This document shows, piece after piece, positions 31,677-41,079 of a DNA stretch of 64,000 nt. Position numbers and translations under genes: made by a program. The notes under the pieces were generated by a model. The model was not told the DNA's origin, did not search any database, and was given only the letters and a program-made list of their open reading frames with translations. Origin of the DNA: Lewinellaceae bacterium (GTDB taxonomy: Bacteria; Bacteroidota; Bacteroidia; Chitinophagales; Saprospiraceae); NCBI GenBank assembly GCA_020636375.1, contig JACJXZ010000006.1, forward strand, positions 186,001 to 250,000. Direction: 5' to 3'. How positions within the stretch are numbered: the stretch's first letter is position 1; every line of letters begins with the position of its first letter.

Positions 31677-33164
31677 ATGCGTCATTCCATACTCTCTATC
31701 ATACTGTTCCTGGCCGGTTCCACGCTGCTTTCGGCCCAGCCTTCTGAGATTTATTCGCCCCTCTCCCACCGCTATGTCCTGGACAACCCGGCGGCCATGG
31801 GCCTCGACGGGCGACACCACCTCTTCCTGGGCGCCTACCGGAAGTGGTTCAACCTGGAGGATGCGCCCCAGAGCTTCTTTGTCTCCTCCGCCCATCCCTT
31901 CTTTAACCGCTCCCTGGGCATCGGCGGCACGGCGGTGTTCGACCAGGCAGGCCTGGTCAACACCCTGCGCCTCAACCTGAACGCCAGCGTACACCTCAAC
32001 CCGGAGAGCCGGCACCGCTTCTCTGTGGGCGCCTCGGCCCGGTACCAGAACCTGAGCTTCGGCCTGCCCAACGTGGAAGACCCGCTGCTCGCCGGCGAAC
32101 CCTCCTCCTCCAACGTCAACCTGGGAGTGGGCCTCAACTACAACGCCGATCTGGGCAAGGACAATTCCTTTTTCAATTTGTACGTCGCCCTGCCCCAGTT
32201 CCCGGCAACGCTCGACATCAGCCCCGCCAACGCCAACGCCATGCTGGCGGAGTACAACATCGCCAATACCCTGCTCATCCAGAGCAACCTGAAATACAGG
32301 GTATCGGACGGCAACTACTTCATCCCTTCCATCCGCTACCAGGGGATGTTCGCCGCGAACTCCTGCAACTGCCAGCTGGTGGACCTCGGCCTGGGCATGT
32401 CCTTCCTGGACGAGACCTTCAGCGTGCGCCTGGGCGTGCGTACCGGCCGCGCCAGCCTGGTCTACGGGGGCGTCGGCTACCACTTCGGCAGAGGCTCCAG
32501 CGTCAACCTGTTCGTAGAACCGGGCGGCCCGCTGGGCTCTTCGGCCGCCTTCGACGCCGAACTGGTATTTGGAGAAGGGATAAAGCCGCCTCCGCCTCCC
32601 CAAATGGCCTGCTGGAAAGACCAGGGATGCCTGAAGCAGCGGCTGGCCGATGCCGGCATCGGGGAGCGGTTCGACGTGAGCCGCACCACCAATGAGCAAT
32701 CCGACTTCACCTTCGTCACGTTCAGCTTCGCCGAGCGCATCGACGCTTACATCAATTATTTCGAACACGAGGATTTTCTCAGCCGGTTCCCCCTGCCGAA
32801 ACTCTTCGATGCGATCGAAAGCCTCAACCTCGAAGATATTAAAAAGCAAAAGGCGGAAGTGGTCCAGGTCACCTTCCGGGTGAAAGTGAAGAACCCGCTG
32901 GAAGACAATTCCTACGAACTCTATACCGGCGCCCCGTTCACCATGAAGTACTGGCAGTCGGGCGCCATGCAAAAAACGGAGAATATCCGCCCGAACCAGG
33001 AGCTGACCGAAAGCCAGCTGGCCGGCGCCAAGCTCCATTTCCTGGCCGAGCGGTTCCGGGCCGACATCCCTTCCCTGAAGGAGGTGAACGTGCGCCGGGA
33101 AGTGGTTTACGACCCCAGCATTGCTGACAACCGGGAACTGGAGGTCGTCTTAGTCGTCAAGTGA
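31677..33164 (+). CDS. PorP/SprF-like type IX secretion outer-membrane protein
   Basis: A 495-residue protein with a signal peptide (1-21, ending LLSAQ). It opens with 'IYSPLSHRYVLDNPAAMGLD', the PorP/SprF N-terminal pattern. A beta-barrel-like region with repeated 'SVGASARYQNLSFGL', 'GLNYNADLG' and 'VYGGVGYHFG' segments continues to about residue 290. The last 190 residues, after a Pro-rich 'KPPPPPQMACWKDQGCLKQR', form an extra soluble domain not usual in PorP/SprF. SprF-type proteins help T9SS type-B substrates reach the surface, so the upstream gene is the probable cargo. It is the last gene of the eight-gene run and converges with the minus-strand M23 gene, overlapping it by 15 bases. Confidence 0.85.
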   Translation: MRHSILSIILFLAGSTLLSAQPSEIYSPLSHRYVLDNPAAMGLDGRHHLFLGAYRKWFNLEDAPQSFFVSSAHPFFNRSLGIGGTAVFDQAGLVNTLRLNLNASVHLNPESRHRFSVGASARYQNLSFGLPNVEDPLLAGEPSSSNVNLGVGLNYNADLGKDNSFFNLYVALPQFPATLDISPANANAMLAEYNIANTLLIQSNLKYRVSDGNYFIPSIRYQGMFAANSCNCQLVDLGLGMSFLDETFSVRLGVRTGRASLVYGGVGYHFGRGSSVNLFVEPGGPLGSSAAFDAELVFGEGIKPPPPPQMACWKDQGCLKQRLADAGIGERFDVSRTTNEQSDFTFVTFSFAERIDAYINYFEHEDFLSRFPLPKLFDAIESLNLEDIKKQKAEVVQVTFRVKVKNPLEDNSYELYTGAPFTMKYWQSGAMQKTENIRPNQELTESQLAGAKLHFLAERFRADIPSLKEVNVRREVVYDPSIADNRELEVVLVVK

Positions 33165-34499
33165 CCGGATGGCCGCCAGGATGCTGTCCCGGGTCTGATA
33201 AAATTGTTGCCTTTCCAAAAGAGGAAGGGCCGGCGGTTCGGGCAAATACTGGAAAGCATGGACAAAGTCGTCCTGAAAATCCCGCCGCCAGAACCGCAGG
33301 CACACGTGCGGGCCGGTGGCCGAGCCCGTCTGGCCGACATAGCCGATGACCTGCCCCTGCCGCACGGTATCGCCGAGCTGTACGCTGTCTTCGAACCGCG
33401 ACAAGTGCAGGTAGCCGGTCGCGTAGATCGAATCGTGCCGGATTTTGACGTAGTTGCCGTTGGGGCCGTACAGGCCGCGTTTGACGACCACCCCGTCGGC
33501 CAGGGCGTACACTTCCGCGCCTTCAGGGGCTGCGAAATCCGTGCCCTTGTGGGCTTTGATGTATTTCAGGACGGGGTTCAGGCGGGTGAGGTTGTAGCGG
33601 GAGGAGATCCGCCCGTACCGGACCGGCGAGCGGAGGAATTGCCGCCGGAGGGGCCGCCCCTCGTAATCGTAGAAGGCCGTATCCCGGCCGCCGGCCGGCC
33701 GGATGGCGAAAACGACCGTATCCAGCGAGCGGGCGCTCAGCTGGAGCCCGGCGACGGACGCCTTGCGGAAGCTGGGGTCGCCCTCGTACTTCTGGGCCTC
33801 CCACACCCAGCAGAGGATGTCGCCCTTCTGCAGGTTGCGCAGGCCGATGGACCAGGAGAGGATTTCTTCAGTCCGGGACAGGAGTTCCCAGGGGGCTTTC
33901 AGGCGGCTGCTTTTGCCGGTCATCAGGTCCAGCATGTCGGCTTCGAGCACCCACCGTTCGGCGATGTAGGATTTCAGCAGTTTGTTGCTGAGCAGTTCCA
34001 CCCGCCCTTCGCCTTCGAAAGCGAACAGCAAGGAGGTTTGCGGGCCGGTGAACAGGCGGGCCTGATAAGGTTCGGGATCGGTGATCCGTTCGTAGTACAG
34101 GAGGGCCTTCGTACCGGGGGAAAGGCGGGCCACGCCCAGCCTGCGGGCCGCCCCGGCCAGTTGCTCCACCTTGGCCTCCTGGCGCAACAGGCGGGAGAGG
34201 TAATCCTCAACCGGCAAGCCTTCATCGAGCGCCGTTTCGATAATGGCGTGTTGCTCGAAAGGCACCGGGGCATCGTCCGCAAGCCTCTGCCGGACCAGGA
34301 GAGCGGCCAGGAAGAAAAGGACGAAACTGGAAATGGCGGCGGCAGGGCCCTTGTTCCTGCGAAGGAAGGAAAGGATGCCCCCCGTGCCGGCATCGGTGAG
34401 GTCGATAGTAGGCCGCCCGGTGCCGGAAGCATCGCGGATGGTGATTTCCTCCCCATCCTTCTCGGTGAACTCGATCTTGTCTTTTTTCCGGTTGAACAT
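33150..34499 (-). CDS. Membrane-anchored M23 family metallopeptidase
   Basis: A 449-residue protein with a cytoplasmic N-terminus of about 55 residues and one membrane helix (AAISSFVLFFLAALLV, about 54-70). A linker domain of about 250 residues ends near SSRYNLTRLNPVLKYIKAHK. The M23 domain follows: HKGTDFAAPEG (zinc His and Asp), 'IYATGYLHLSR', and GSATGPHVCLRFWRRDF, where the usual HxH is HxC; the same variant is seen in several Bacteroidota M23 proteins, so activity is likely but not certain. It probably cuts peptidoglycan cross-links in the periplasm. Divergent from the T6SS locus, with 364 bases between. Not clearly part of either neighbouring system. Confidence 0.85.
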   Translation of the reverse strand: MFNRKKDKIEFTEKDGEEITIRDASGTGRPTIDLTDAGTGGILSFLRRNKGPAAAISSFVLFFLAALLVRQRLADDAPVPFEQHAIIETALDEGLPVEDYLSRLLRQEAKVEQLAGAARRLGVARLSPGTKALLYYERITDPEPYQARLFTGPQTSLLFAFEGEGRVELLSNKLLKSYIAERWVLEADMLDLMTGKSSRLKAPWELLSRTEEILSWSIGLRNLQKGDILCWVWEAQKYEGDPSFRKASVAGLQLSARSLDTVVFAIRPAGGRDTAFYDYEGRPLRRQFLRSPVRYGRISSRYNLTRLNPVLKYIKAHKGTDFAAPEGAEVYALADGVVVKRGLYGPNGNYVKIRHDSIYATGYLHLSRFEDSVQLGDTVRQGQVIGYVGQTGSATGPHVCLRFWRRDFQDDFVHAFQYLPEPPALPLLERQQFYQTRDSILAAIRSLDD

Positions 34500-34863
34500 T
34501 GAAAACGGAATATTGGGGTTTTAAAAAATAGCCATTATGGAAGGCTCCTGAAGGGCCGAAGCTTGCCCGATTGCCCGGGCAAGGCTAAGGAACGCACGAA
34601 GAAAACTTTCGTGAACCTTTGTGTTTTTGTGCCTTCGTGGCAAAAAAACCAGAGCGCCTCCGGGCGAAATAACCCCTAAAAAATAAGCATTATTTCTAAA
34701 AACTTCCGCCCGGCGGGCAAATACATCTCAAAAATGAGAAATATTTATCATTCTAATATAAAAGCAGGCAAAGCTGCCTTTTTGGAAAAAAAAGGTGGCG
34801 TGGTAACGCCTTTTTTTATAATTTTGTACTGTTTGCACCCAATCAACCAAATAACAAACGATC
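34500..34863. other. Divergent intergenic region with a dispersed repeat and terminator-like hairpin
   Basis: Contains a 'cctttgtgtttttgtgccttc' repeat at about 34615-34640, related to one at about 41600-41680. A GGCG-TGGTAA-CGCC hairpin between A and T tracts lies at 34784-34817. A lone TAATTTTG box lies at 34819-34826, 38 bases before the TPR gene. No TTG box sits at the right spacing. Confidence 0.45.
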
Positions 34864-36174
34864 ATGCCTGAACCGTCTCAGGACAACCCTATCACGCTTC
34901 GCCTCAAACAACTTGGGCAGCAGTGGAAAGCCTTCGAAGAAGGCTCAGACGCCCCGTTCGGCATTTGGAAAGTCCGCCAGGACGCCTCCCGGATGATCGA
35001 CGCCCTGGTTTATATGGAAGATACCGAAGAAGGCGTCGTCCCCTCCATTTTCCTCACCTTTGAGAGTGATTTCGAAAATCCGGAAACCTACGCTTTCGAA
35101 CTGACCAGGGAATTCCTGACCCACATTTCCCACCCCACCAGCCGGGCCTCCCTGGAAGAGGGCGGCGTGAATATCGACGCTTTAGAGATAGGCGAGATAA
35201 AGGACACCAAAGCCTGGCTGCAACTGCTGGCCGATTTCGCCGGCTTGGTGGAGATTTTGAACGGCCACTTTGTCGCCTACCTCCTGCCCCGGAACAATGA
35301 AAGCCCAAAAGAATGGGTGAAATGGCTGGAAAGGCTGATACAGATGGATATTCCAGATCAAATCCGGATCATGCTCAAGGAGGAAACGCAGGCCCCGCTG
35401 CTGGGAGAACTGATCGCTAATTATCCGGATCGTGTGGTGGTGCTTGAACCCGAGCTGGACATGGGCGAGGCCATGCAGGAAATCCTGGCCAAAGCCTCCA
35501 AAGGCAGGGAAGAAGAGCCGGGTGTTAAGTTCCAGAAGGCCATGCTCGGGCTGGGCCAGGCCGCCGGGCAGCAAAAAATGGACAAAGCGGCGGCCCTGGC
35601 CAAAGAGGCCCTGGCCATCGCCTCCGCCCAGGGCTGGCCCCACCTGCAGGTAGCCGTCCTGTTCACCCTCGCCAACGGTTACATCGGTATCAAGGACTAT
35701 GAAAGCGCCATCCAATCGTACCGGCAGGCGCAGCAGGCGGCAAAGGAACACGCCGAAAAAGACGCCGCCATGGGCGGGCAACTGGAAGCCCAGGCCATCA
35801 TCGGCGAAGCCGGCTGTTACCTGGGGCGGCAGGATTTTAAAACCGGCGCCCAGACTTACGCCCTGGCCGGGCCCATCGCCCACGCCATCGAAAAACCGAA
35901 TATCGAACTGGAAGCCTGGCGCATGACCGGCTTCTGCTTCCACTATATCAAAGACTACGACAACGCCTGGCGGTACTACCGCAAGGCCCTGGAAGCCGGC
36001 AGGAATGTGGAAAGCGCCATGCGTCCGTCCACCACTCTGCCCTATGTAGCCGAAGCGCTGCTGAAGTTACACGCCAGGGCAGATGCCGGCATAAAAAAGT
36101 ACGAGCTGGAAAATGAAATCACCGAATTGCTGGGCGAAAACTGGCAAGAACTCCTAAAAACCACCGCATCGTGA
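34864..36174 (+). CDS. TPR-repeat protein upstream of the Rhs effector (putative effector adaptor)
   Basis: A 436-residue protein. Residues about 1-210 form an alpha/beta region with 'MIDALVYMEDTEEGVVPSIF' and 'GHFVAYLLPRNNES', resembling proteins encoded beside T6SS-iii effectors. Residues about 215-400 contain TPR-like helical pairs (AKEALAIASAQGWPHLQVAV, KDYESAIQSYRQAQQAAKEH, KDYDNAWRYYRKALEAGRN). No signal peptide. Its stop overlaps the GTG start of the Rhs gene by three bases, so translation is likely coupled. Similar pairings elsewhere load or stabilise Rhs toxins on the secretion spike; that role is inferred here. Confidence 0.72.
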   Translation: MPEPSQDNPITLRLKQLGQQWKAFEEGSDAPFGIWKVRQDASRMIDALVYMEDTEEGVVPSIFLTFESDFENPETYAFELTREFLTHISHPTSRASLEEGGVNIDALEIGEIKDTKAWLQLLADFAGLVEILNGHFVAYLLPRNNESPKEWVKWLERLIQMDIPDQIRIMLKEETQAPLLGELIANYPDRVVVLEPELDMGEAMQEILAKASKGREEEPGVKFQKAMLGLGQAAGQQKMDKAAALAKEALAIASAQGWPHLQVAVLFTLANGYIGIKDYESAIQSYRQAQQAAKEHAEKDAAMGGQLEAQAIIGEAGCYLGRQDFKTGAQTYALAGPIAHAIEKPNIELEAWRMTGFCFHYIKDYDNAWRYYRKALEAGRNVESAMRPSTTLPYVAEALLKLHARADAGIKKYELENEITELLGENWQELLKTTAS

Positions 36175-39100
36175 TAGCTGCCAAACACTTAGACATGGTC
36201 CTGGGCATGGACATCCACATCAACCTGGTACCGGGCACCCCGCCGGTGCCGACGCCCCTGCCCCATGTCTACACTGGAATGATCCTCGACCCTTTCGATT
36301 ATCTTCCCATCTTCGGGCAAACCGTCATGGTCAACCGCATCCCGGCCGCACAGCCGATGACGGAATGCATGTTCTTCCCCCAGTTCCCCATCGCCGGCCC
36401 CTTCACCAAGCCGCCGGAAATGAAAGGGGAAGTAGTGACCGGCAGCAATACGGTGGGCAGCGCGACCATGTCGCTCACCCAAATGGCGGTCATGGGCGGC
36501 GCCTGGGTAGCGTCTAAGCTGGGGATACCCACTCCTGAACCGCCGCAGCCTACACCTCCCACCTCCGTCTACCCCTACAGCCGCCTGGGAGACATCGCCC
36601 TGGGCTGCGCCGACGTCGGGCCGCCCGCCCCCACCGGCAAGGACAAAAAAGGGGGCGTCAAAGGGCTGACCTTCGTGGCCGGGGTGGTCATGGCAGTTCC
36701 CCTGGGCTTCCCCGTGATGGCCTCCGGGCCGCCCGCGCCGGCACCCCTGAGCGCCTTCGTGCTGCGCTTTGCCATGCAGTTCGCCATGAAAAAACTGGTT
36801 AAGTTTCTGGGCAAAGCGGCGAGGAAGGTGGCGACCTTCATCAATAAGAAAATCCTGAAAAAGATGGCCAAGGAGGGCAACCTCGCCCAACGGGTCAGCA
36901 ACAGGATGTGCAAAATGGGCCTGGAGCCCATCGACCTGGCCAGCGGCAAGATGACTACCGAGCGCAACGACTTTTCCCTGCCGGGACCAGTGCCCCTCGA
37001 ATGGGATTGCGTATATTATACCTCTTCCGACTACCTGGGCCCGGTGGGCTACGGCTGGCACCATAAATACGACATGGCCCTCACGCCAGAGATGCGCGAC
37101 GGGTACCTGGTAATGAAACTGCGTTTGGCCGACGGCCGCCTGGCCTTTTTTCCGCAACTGGAAGTTGGGGAAGCTTTCCTCGACCGCCAGGAGAAGCTGG
37201 AACTGCGGCGGGACGAACAGGGCTACTATTTGCGGGACGAAAAGCGCTTCCTGTACCGCTTCCACGAAGGCGTCGGCGACGACTGGCCCCTGGCGCGGGT
37301 GGAAGACACCTCCGGCAATAAAATCCAGTTCAACTACGATGGCCACCTGGCTCTCCGGGAAGTCGTCGACAGCGCCGGCCGGCATCTGCAGGTGGATACC
37401 GACGCCTTTGGCCACATTATAGCCATCCACGCCCCCCACCCGGAAAAGGAGGGCGCCACCTTCCCCATCGTGCGCTACGAGTACGACGAAGCGGGGCGCC
37501 TGCTGGCGGCCATCAACGCCCTGGGCCACGCCTTCCGCTACCGCTACGAAGGCCTGCTCATGGTGCAGCTCACCTACCGCGACGGCCTGAGCTTTTACTA
37601 CGAATACGACAGCGACGGCCACGACGCCAAATGTACCCACTCGCACGGCGACGGCAACATCTACAACGGCAACCTCGCCTACGAGGAAGGCAAGACCACC
37701 CTGGAGCGCATCGTCGGCCACCCGGACGGGCACGTGGAACACTTCATCGAAACCTATTACCACGACGGGGCGGTCGTCCACCGCGAGATCGACGCCCTGG
37801 GCAATGAAAAAAGATTTGAATACAGCGAAGACTACGAGCTGCTGGCAGAAATCGACCCCCTGGGGCACAAGACGAGCTATAAGTATGACAACCGGGGGAA
37901 CCTGATACAGATCAGTTATCCGGATGACACGAAGATCAAGATGCGGTATTCGGAGGAGGATTTGCTGGTGGAGGCAGTGGACCAGATTGGGGGGAAGTGG
38001 GTTTGGGAGTATGATGAGCGGGGAAGAGTGGTAAAGCGGGTGGATAGCATGGAAAGGGCGACGGAGTATCGCTACAATGAGAATGGGCAATTGATCCAGT
38101 TAATTGATCCAGCGGGGGGGCGTACGCTCATTGGCTATAATGCCAGAAAGGAAATCGACCAATTGACGACGCCGGATAATGCTTCTTCGCGGTGGAGATA
38201 TGATAACCTTGGTAGGGGTATAGCTTCTATTGATCCTAAGGGTAATACTCAACGCAGGATTTTTGACTTGCTGGGGCAAGTGGTTAGAGTAGAAGAACCG
38301 GACGGGAATTTGAGAAAGCTTGCATACGATGCTCAGGGCAAAATAATTCACATCAAAGATAACCAACGAGATATTCGCTTTGAGTTTGAAGGGCTAGGAG
38401 AAATAAAAAAGCGAATTGAAAATAATACTGTTCTCACCCTTAAATACAATACCGTTGAACAATTGGTTGGTATTGTCAATGAGCATGGTCATGCCTATAA
38501 ATTTGACCTGGATGCCAACGGCAAGGTAGAGTTGGAAAGTGGTTTTGATGAAGTCAAGCGTTTTTACCAAAGAGATGCGGCCGGTCGAGTGACTAAAGTA
38601 ACTCGTGCGTCTGGAATAGAATCTTCTTATGATTATGATGCGATGGGGCGTATACTGGAGTGTCGTCATTCTAACGGCGAGATAGAGAAATATGCTTACC
38701 GAGAAGATGGGGAGGTAATAAGTGCCATCAACCAAAACGGCAGTGTTGTTTTTGAAAGAGACCCAATGGGTAGAGCCACGATAGAAGACCAAAACGGCTT
38801 TTGGGTGCAGTCACGTTACGACCTGCTTGGTTTCCGTACACAAGTATCGACTTCTCTGGGCTTAGACCTCATCATCAGCCGCAATAAGATGGGCGATGTA
38901 TTGAGCTTAAAAACCCAGGGTAATGTTTATTCCTGGGAAATGGAGTTTAAGCGAGATATACTCGGGTTGGAAGTGGAGCGCCTCTTTTCCAGCGGAGTAA
39001 GAGGAAAGTGGGAAAGGGATCAACTTGGTAGGCCAGTACTACACAAAGTATTCAGCAAAGGGGGAGAAATACAGCGCTCCCGCGCTTATGAGTGGGACGT

Positions 39101-40496
39101 CAATTACCGCCTAAAACGCTTTGTTGACTTGGGCACGGAAGTAACTCATTTTCAGCACGATAGTTTCGGCAATCTATCCGCTACCATTTATCCAGATGGG
39201 AAAAGCGAATACCGCTTGCCAGATGCTGTTGGTAATTTATTCCGCAAGCCGGATCGCAGCGACCGGAAATACGGACCGGCAGGTCAACTACTGGAAGCGG
39301 AAGGCACCCACTATCGTTATGACTTGGAAGGCAACCTGATTGAAAAAAACACAAGTGACGGTAAAACTTGGCGATACAGATGGAATGCCGCCGGCATGCT
39401 TTCCAAGGTAATTCGGCCGGATGAAGAAACTGTTTACTTTACTTATGATGCGCTGGGGCGCAGGATTAGCAAAAAATTTAAAGGAACTATTACCTATTGG
39501 GTCTGGGACGGCAATGTTCCCATTCACGAATGGACGAGCAGTCGACGTGATTCAGAAGTGCATTCCATCTCTACTGGATTACCACTAGAAGAAAACTATG
39601 AGCAAAACTGGAAAGAGGATGAAATTGTATTTTTTGACAAGGATGATGATGGTACCGAACCTGAAACCATCCTCATCAGAGAGGCACAGCCCAAATATGC
39701 GGATACCGCCATTCTGACAGAAGGGCAAGCTATCCCTCTGCCCACTTCCAATTCTCTGATCACCTGGCTGTTCGAGCCGGAGGCATTTGCACCTATTGGC
39801 AAACTGTCTGGAGAAAAACAATACAGCATTCAAACTGACCACCTAGGCACTCCGGTATCCATGTACGACGGTGATGGCAAAAGAATATGGACTGCATCTC
39901 TGAATTCCTATGGGAAGCTAAATTTGGCAGTAGGGGATGCGCAGGTATGCCCTTTCCGATATCCCGGTCAATACGAAGATGTAGAGACAGGGTTATATTA
40001 CAACAGGTTTCGATATTACGATCCTGATATGAAGGAGTATGTGAGTCAAGACCCTATCGGTATAGATGGAAACACACGAAATTTTTATTCCTATGCACAA
40101 GACCTAAACAAAGAGGTAGATGAATATGGCTTAAGCCACTCTACATCTAGTACTTTGCTTCATAATATTATACAGCAATCATCCTTTGGTAGTAATAAAG
40201 TTGAATTACCGGGATCACATAGTTATGATGATATTATGGAAGCAGGCAGAAAATTTGTAGGACCTAATGCACGAATTGAAACATTTCCTGATGGAAAAAT
40301 TAAAGCAATGTATAGCAGTGACGGATTGAAAAGATTTAGACCGCCCCAGTATAAGCCACTTCAAGGATATAGACAAGCAAATTTTGAAATGAGGACTAAC
40401 ACAAATGTTTCATGGAATTCTCATATTTTTATTGATGATGGCAAAACAAAGATTGAAAACCCTCACAAATCAAACATGCATGTAAAATGTCCTTAA
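36171..40496 (+). CDS. PAAR-like/Rhs-repeat polymorphic toxin (T6SS effector)
   Basis: A 1441-residue protein. Residues about 10-150 are a PAAR-like (DUF4150) spike tip with 'LVPGTPPVPTPLPHVYTG' and 'GSNTVGSATMS'. Hydrophobic stretches near 165-200 could be membrane-inserting. DUF6531 follows at about 250, then many YD/Rhs repeats. The Rhs core end is recognisable as 'YEDVETGLYYNRFRYYDPDM' and 'SQDPIGIDG'. The usual DPxGL cleavage motif is degenerate (DEYGL). The last 119 or so residues after it are the toxin tip, with 'SSDGLKRFRPPQYKPLQGYR' and 'NSHIFIDDGKTKIENPH'; I do not recognise its activity. GTG 36171 overlaps the upstream stop; an ATG at 36195 is an alternative start. Base composition drops to AT-rich from about 38100 on. 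Confidence 0.88.
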   Translation: MIAAKHLDMVLGMDIHINLVPGTPPVPTPLPHVYTGMILDPFDYLPIFGQTVMVNRIPAAQPMTECMFFPQFPIAGPFTKPPEMKGEVVTGSNTVGSATMSLTQMAVMGGAWVASKLGIPTPEPPQPTPPTSVYPYSRLGDIALGCADVGPPAPTGKDKKGGVKGLTFVAGVVMAVPLGFPVMASGPPAPAPLSAFVLRFAMQFAMKKLVKFLGKAARKVATFINKKILKKMAKEGNLAQRVSNRMCKMGLEPIDLASGKMTTERNDFSLPGPVPLEWDCVYYTSSDYLGPVGYGWHHKYDMALTPEMRDGYLVMKLRLADGRLAFFPQLEVGEAFLDRQEKLELRRDEQGYYLRDEKRFLYRFHEGVGDDWPLARVEDTSGNKIQFNYDGHLALREVVDSAGRHLQVDTDAFGHIIAIHAPHPEKEGATFPIVRYEYDEAGRLLAAINALGHAFRYRYEGLLMVQLTYRDGLSFYYEYDSDGHDAKCTHSHGDGNIYNGNLAYEEGKTTLERIVGHPDGHVEHFIETYYHDGAVVHREIDALGNEKRFEYSEDYELLAEIDPLGHKTSYKYDNRGNLIQISYPDDTKIKMRYSEEDLLVEAVDQIGGKWVWEYDERGRVVKRVDSMERATEYRYNENGQLIQLIDPAGGRTLIGYNARKEIDQLTTPDNASSRWRYDNLGRGIASIDPKGNTQRRIFDLLGQVVRVEEPDGNLRKLAYDAQGKIIHIKDNQRDIRFEFEGLGEIKKRIENNTVLTLKYNTVEQLVGIVNEHGHAYKFDLDANGKVELESGFDEVKRFYQRDAAGRVTKVTRASGIESSYDYDAMGRILECRHSNGEIEKYAYREDGEVISAINQNGSVVFERDPMGRATIEDQNGFWVQSRYDLLGFRTQVSTSLGLDLIISRNKMGDVLSLKTQGNVYSWEMEFKRDILGLEVERLFSSGVRGKWERDQLGRPVLHKVFSKGGEIQRSRAYEWDVNYRLKRFVDLGTEVTHFQHDSFGNLSATIYPDGKSEYRLPDAVGNLFRKPDRSDRKYGPAGQLLEAEGTHYRYDLEGNLIEKNTSDGKTWRYRWNAAGMLSKVIRPDEETVYFTYDALGRRISKKFKGTITYWVWDGNVPIHEWTSSRRDSEVHSISTGLPLEENYEQNWKEDEIVFFDKDDDGTEPETILIREAQPKYADTAILTEGQAIPLPTSNSLITWLFEPEAFAPIGKLSGEKQYSIQTDHLGTPVSMYDGDGKRIWTASLNSYGKLNLAVGDAQVCPFRYPGQYEDVETGLYYNRFRYYDPDMKEYVSQDPIGIDGNTRNFYSYAQDLNKEVDEYGLSHSTSSTLLHNIIQQSSFGSNKVELPGSHSYDDIMEAGRKFVGPNARIETFPDGKIKAMYSSDGLKRFRPPQYKPLQGYRQANFEMRTNTNVSWNSHIFIDDGKTKIENPHKSNMHVKCP

Positions 40497-40497
40497 A

Positions 40498-40917
40498 ATG
40501 AAAATAGTTTTATATGATATCAGTAATCCCGAAGGAATTGATCTGAAATCCTTTGACCCAAAGGATTCATATTGCATTGAAATTGAAATATATGTGAAAA
40601 TCCTTATCGATAATAATGAAGGAGTTGAGCTTTTCTCAACAATGGTTGGAAACTTACAAGGTTTCAATGATTTTTTTCATAAAGATATTTCCCAATCTAA
40701 GAGCAATACGCTATTCTATAACCCTAGAGTCATATTATGCAAAGAATATAATTATCAGGAGATTTTTAGTCTAATATCAAACTATATTCAAGGGCTTAAA
40801 CCCAAAAATATTGCTGAACTCTTTCTCCTTATGACTAGAAAATTTGAGTATGTAGATTCTCTGTTTCATGATCCTTTGGAAGAGTTTAAGTATTATCTCA
40901 GAATGACGAAACCTTAA
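40498..40917 (+). CDS. Putative immunity protein for the Rhs toxin
   Basis: A 139-residue cytoplasmic-looking protein without signal or membrane helix, starting one base after the Rhs stop. It is markedly AT-rich, like the toxin tip. The layout 'CIEIEIYVKILIDNNEGVEL' plus 'EYNYQEIFSLISNYI' resembles the Imm8-type immunity family, but I could not align it. Its position directly behind a polymorphic toxin tip is the main evidence. Expected role: bind and neutralise the cognate C-terminal toxin. Confidence 0.7.
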   Translation: MKIVLYDISNPEGIDLKSFDPKDSYCIEIEIYVKILIDNNEGVELFSTMVGNLQGFNDFFHKDISQSKSNTLFYNPRVILCKEYNYQEIFSLISNYIQGLKPKNIAELFLLMTRKFEYVDSLFHDPLEEFKYYLRMTKP

Positions 40918-41079
40918 AAAGGTAGGCTAGACTCCCATCATCACTATCACATTTGCTGCCAGGTAGTGAAGCTCTTGAAGGCGAATAACAGTGACATTTT
41001 TCAAGGGGTATGGGAGAGAGAGGAGCTTATTGGGGGAAGTTGAGATGCCCCGTCTTCGCTATAGCTTGTCCGGATAAAA

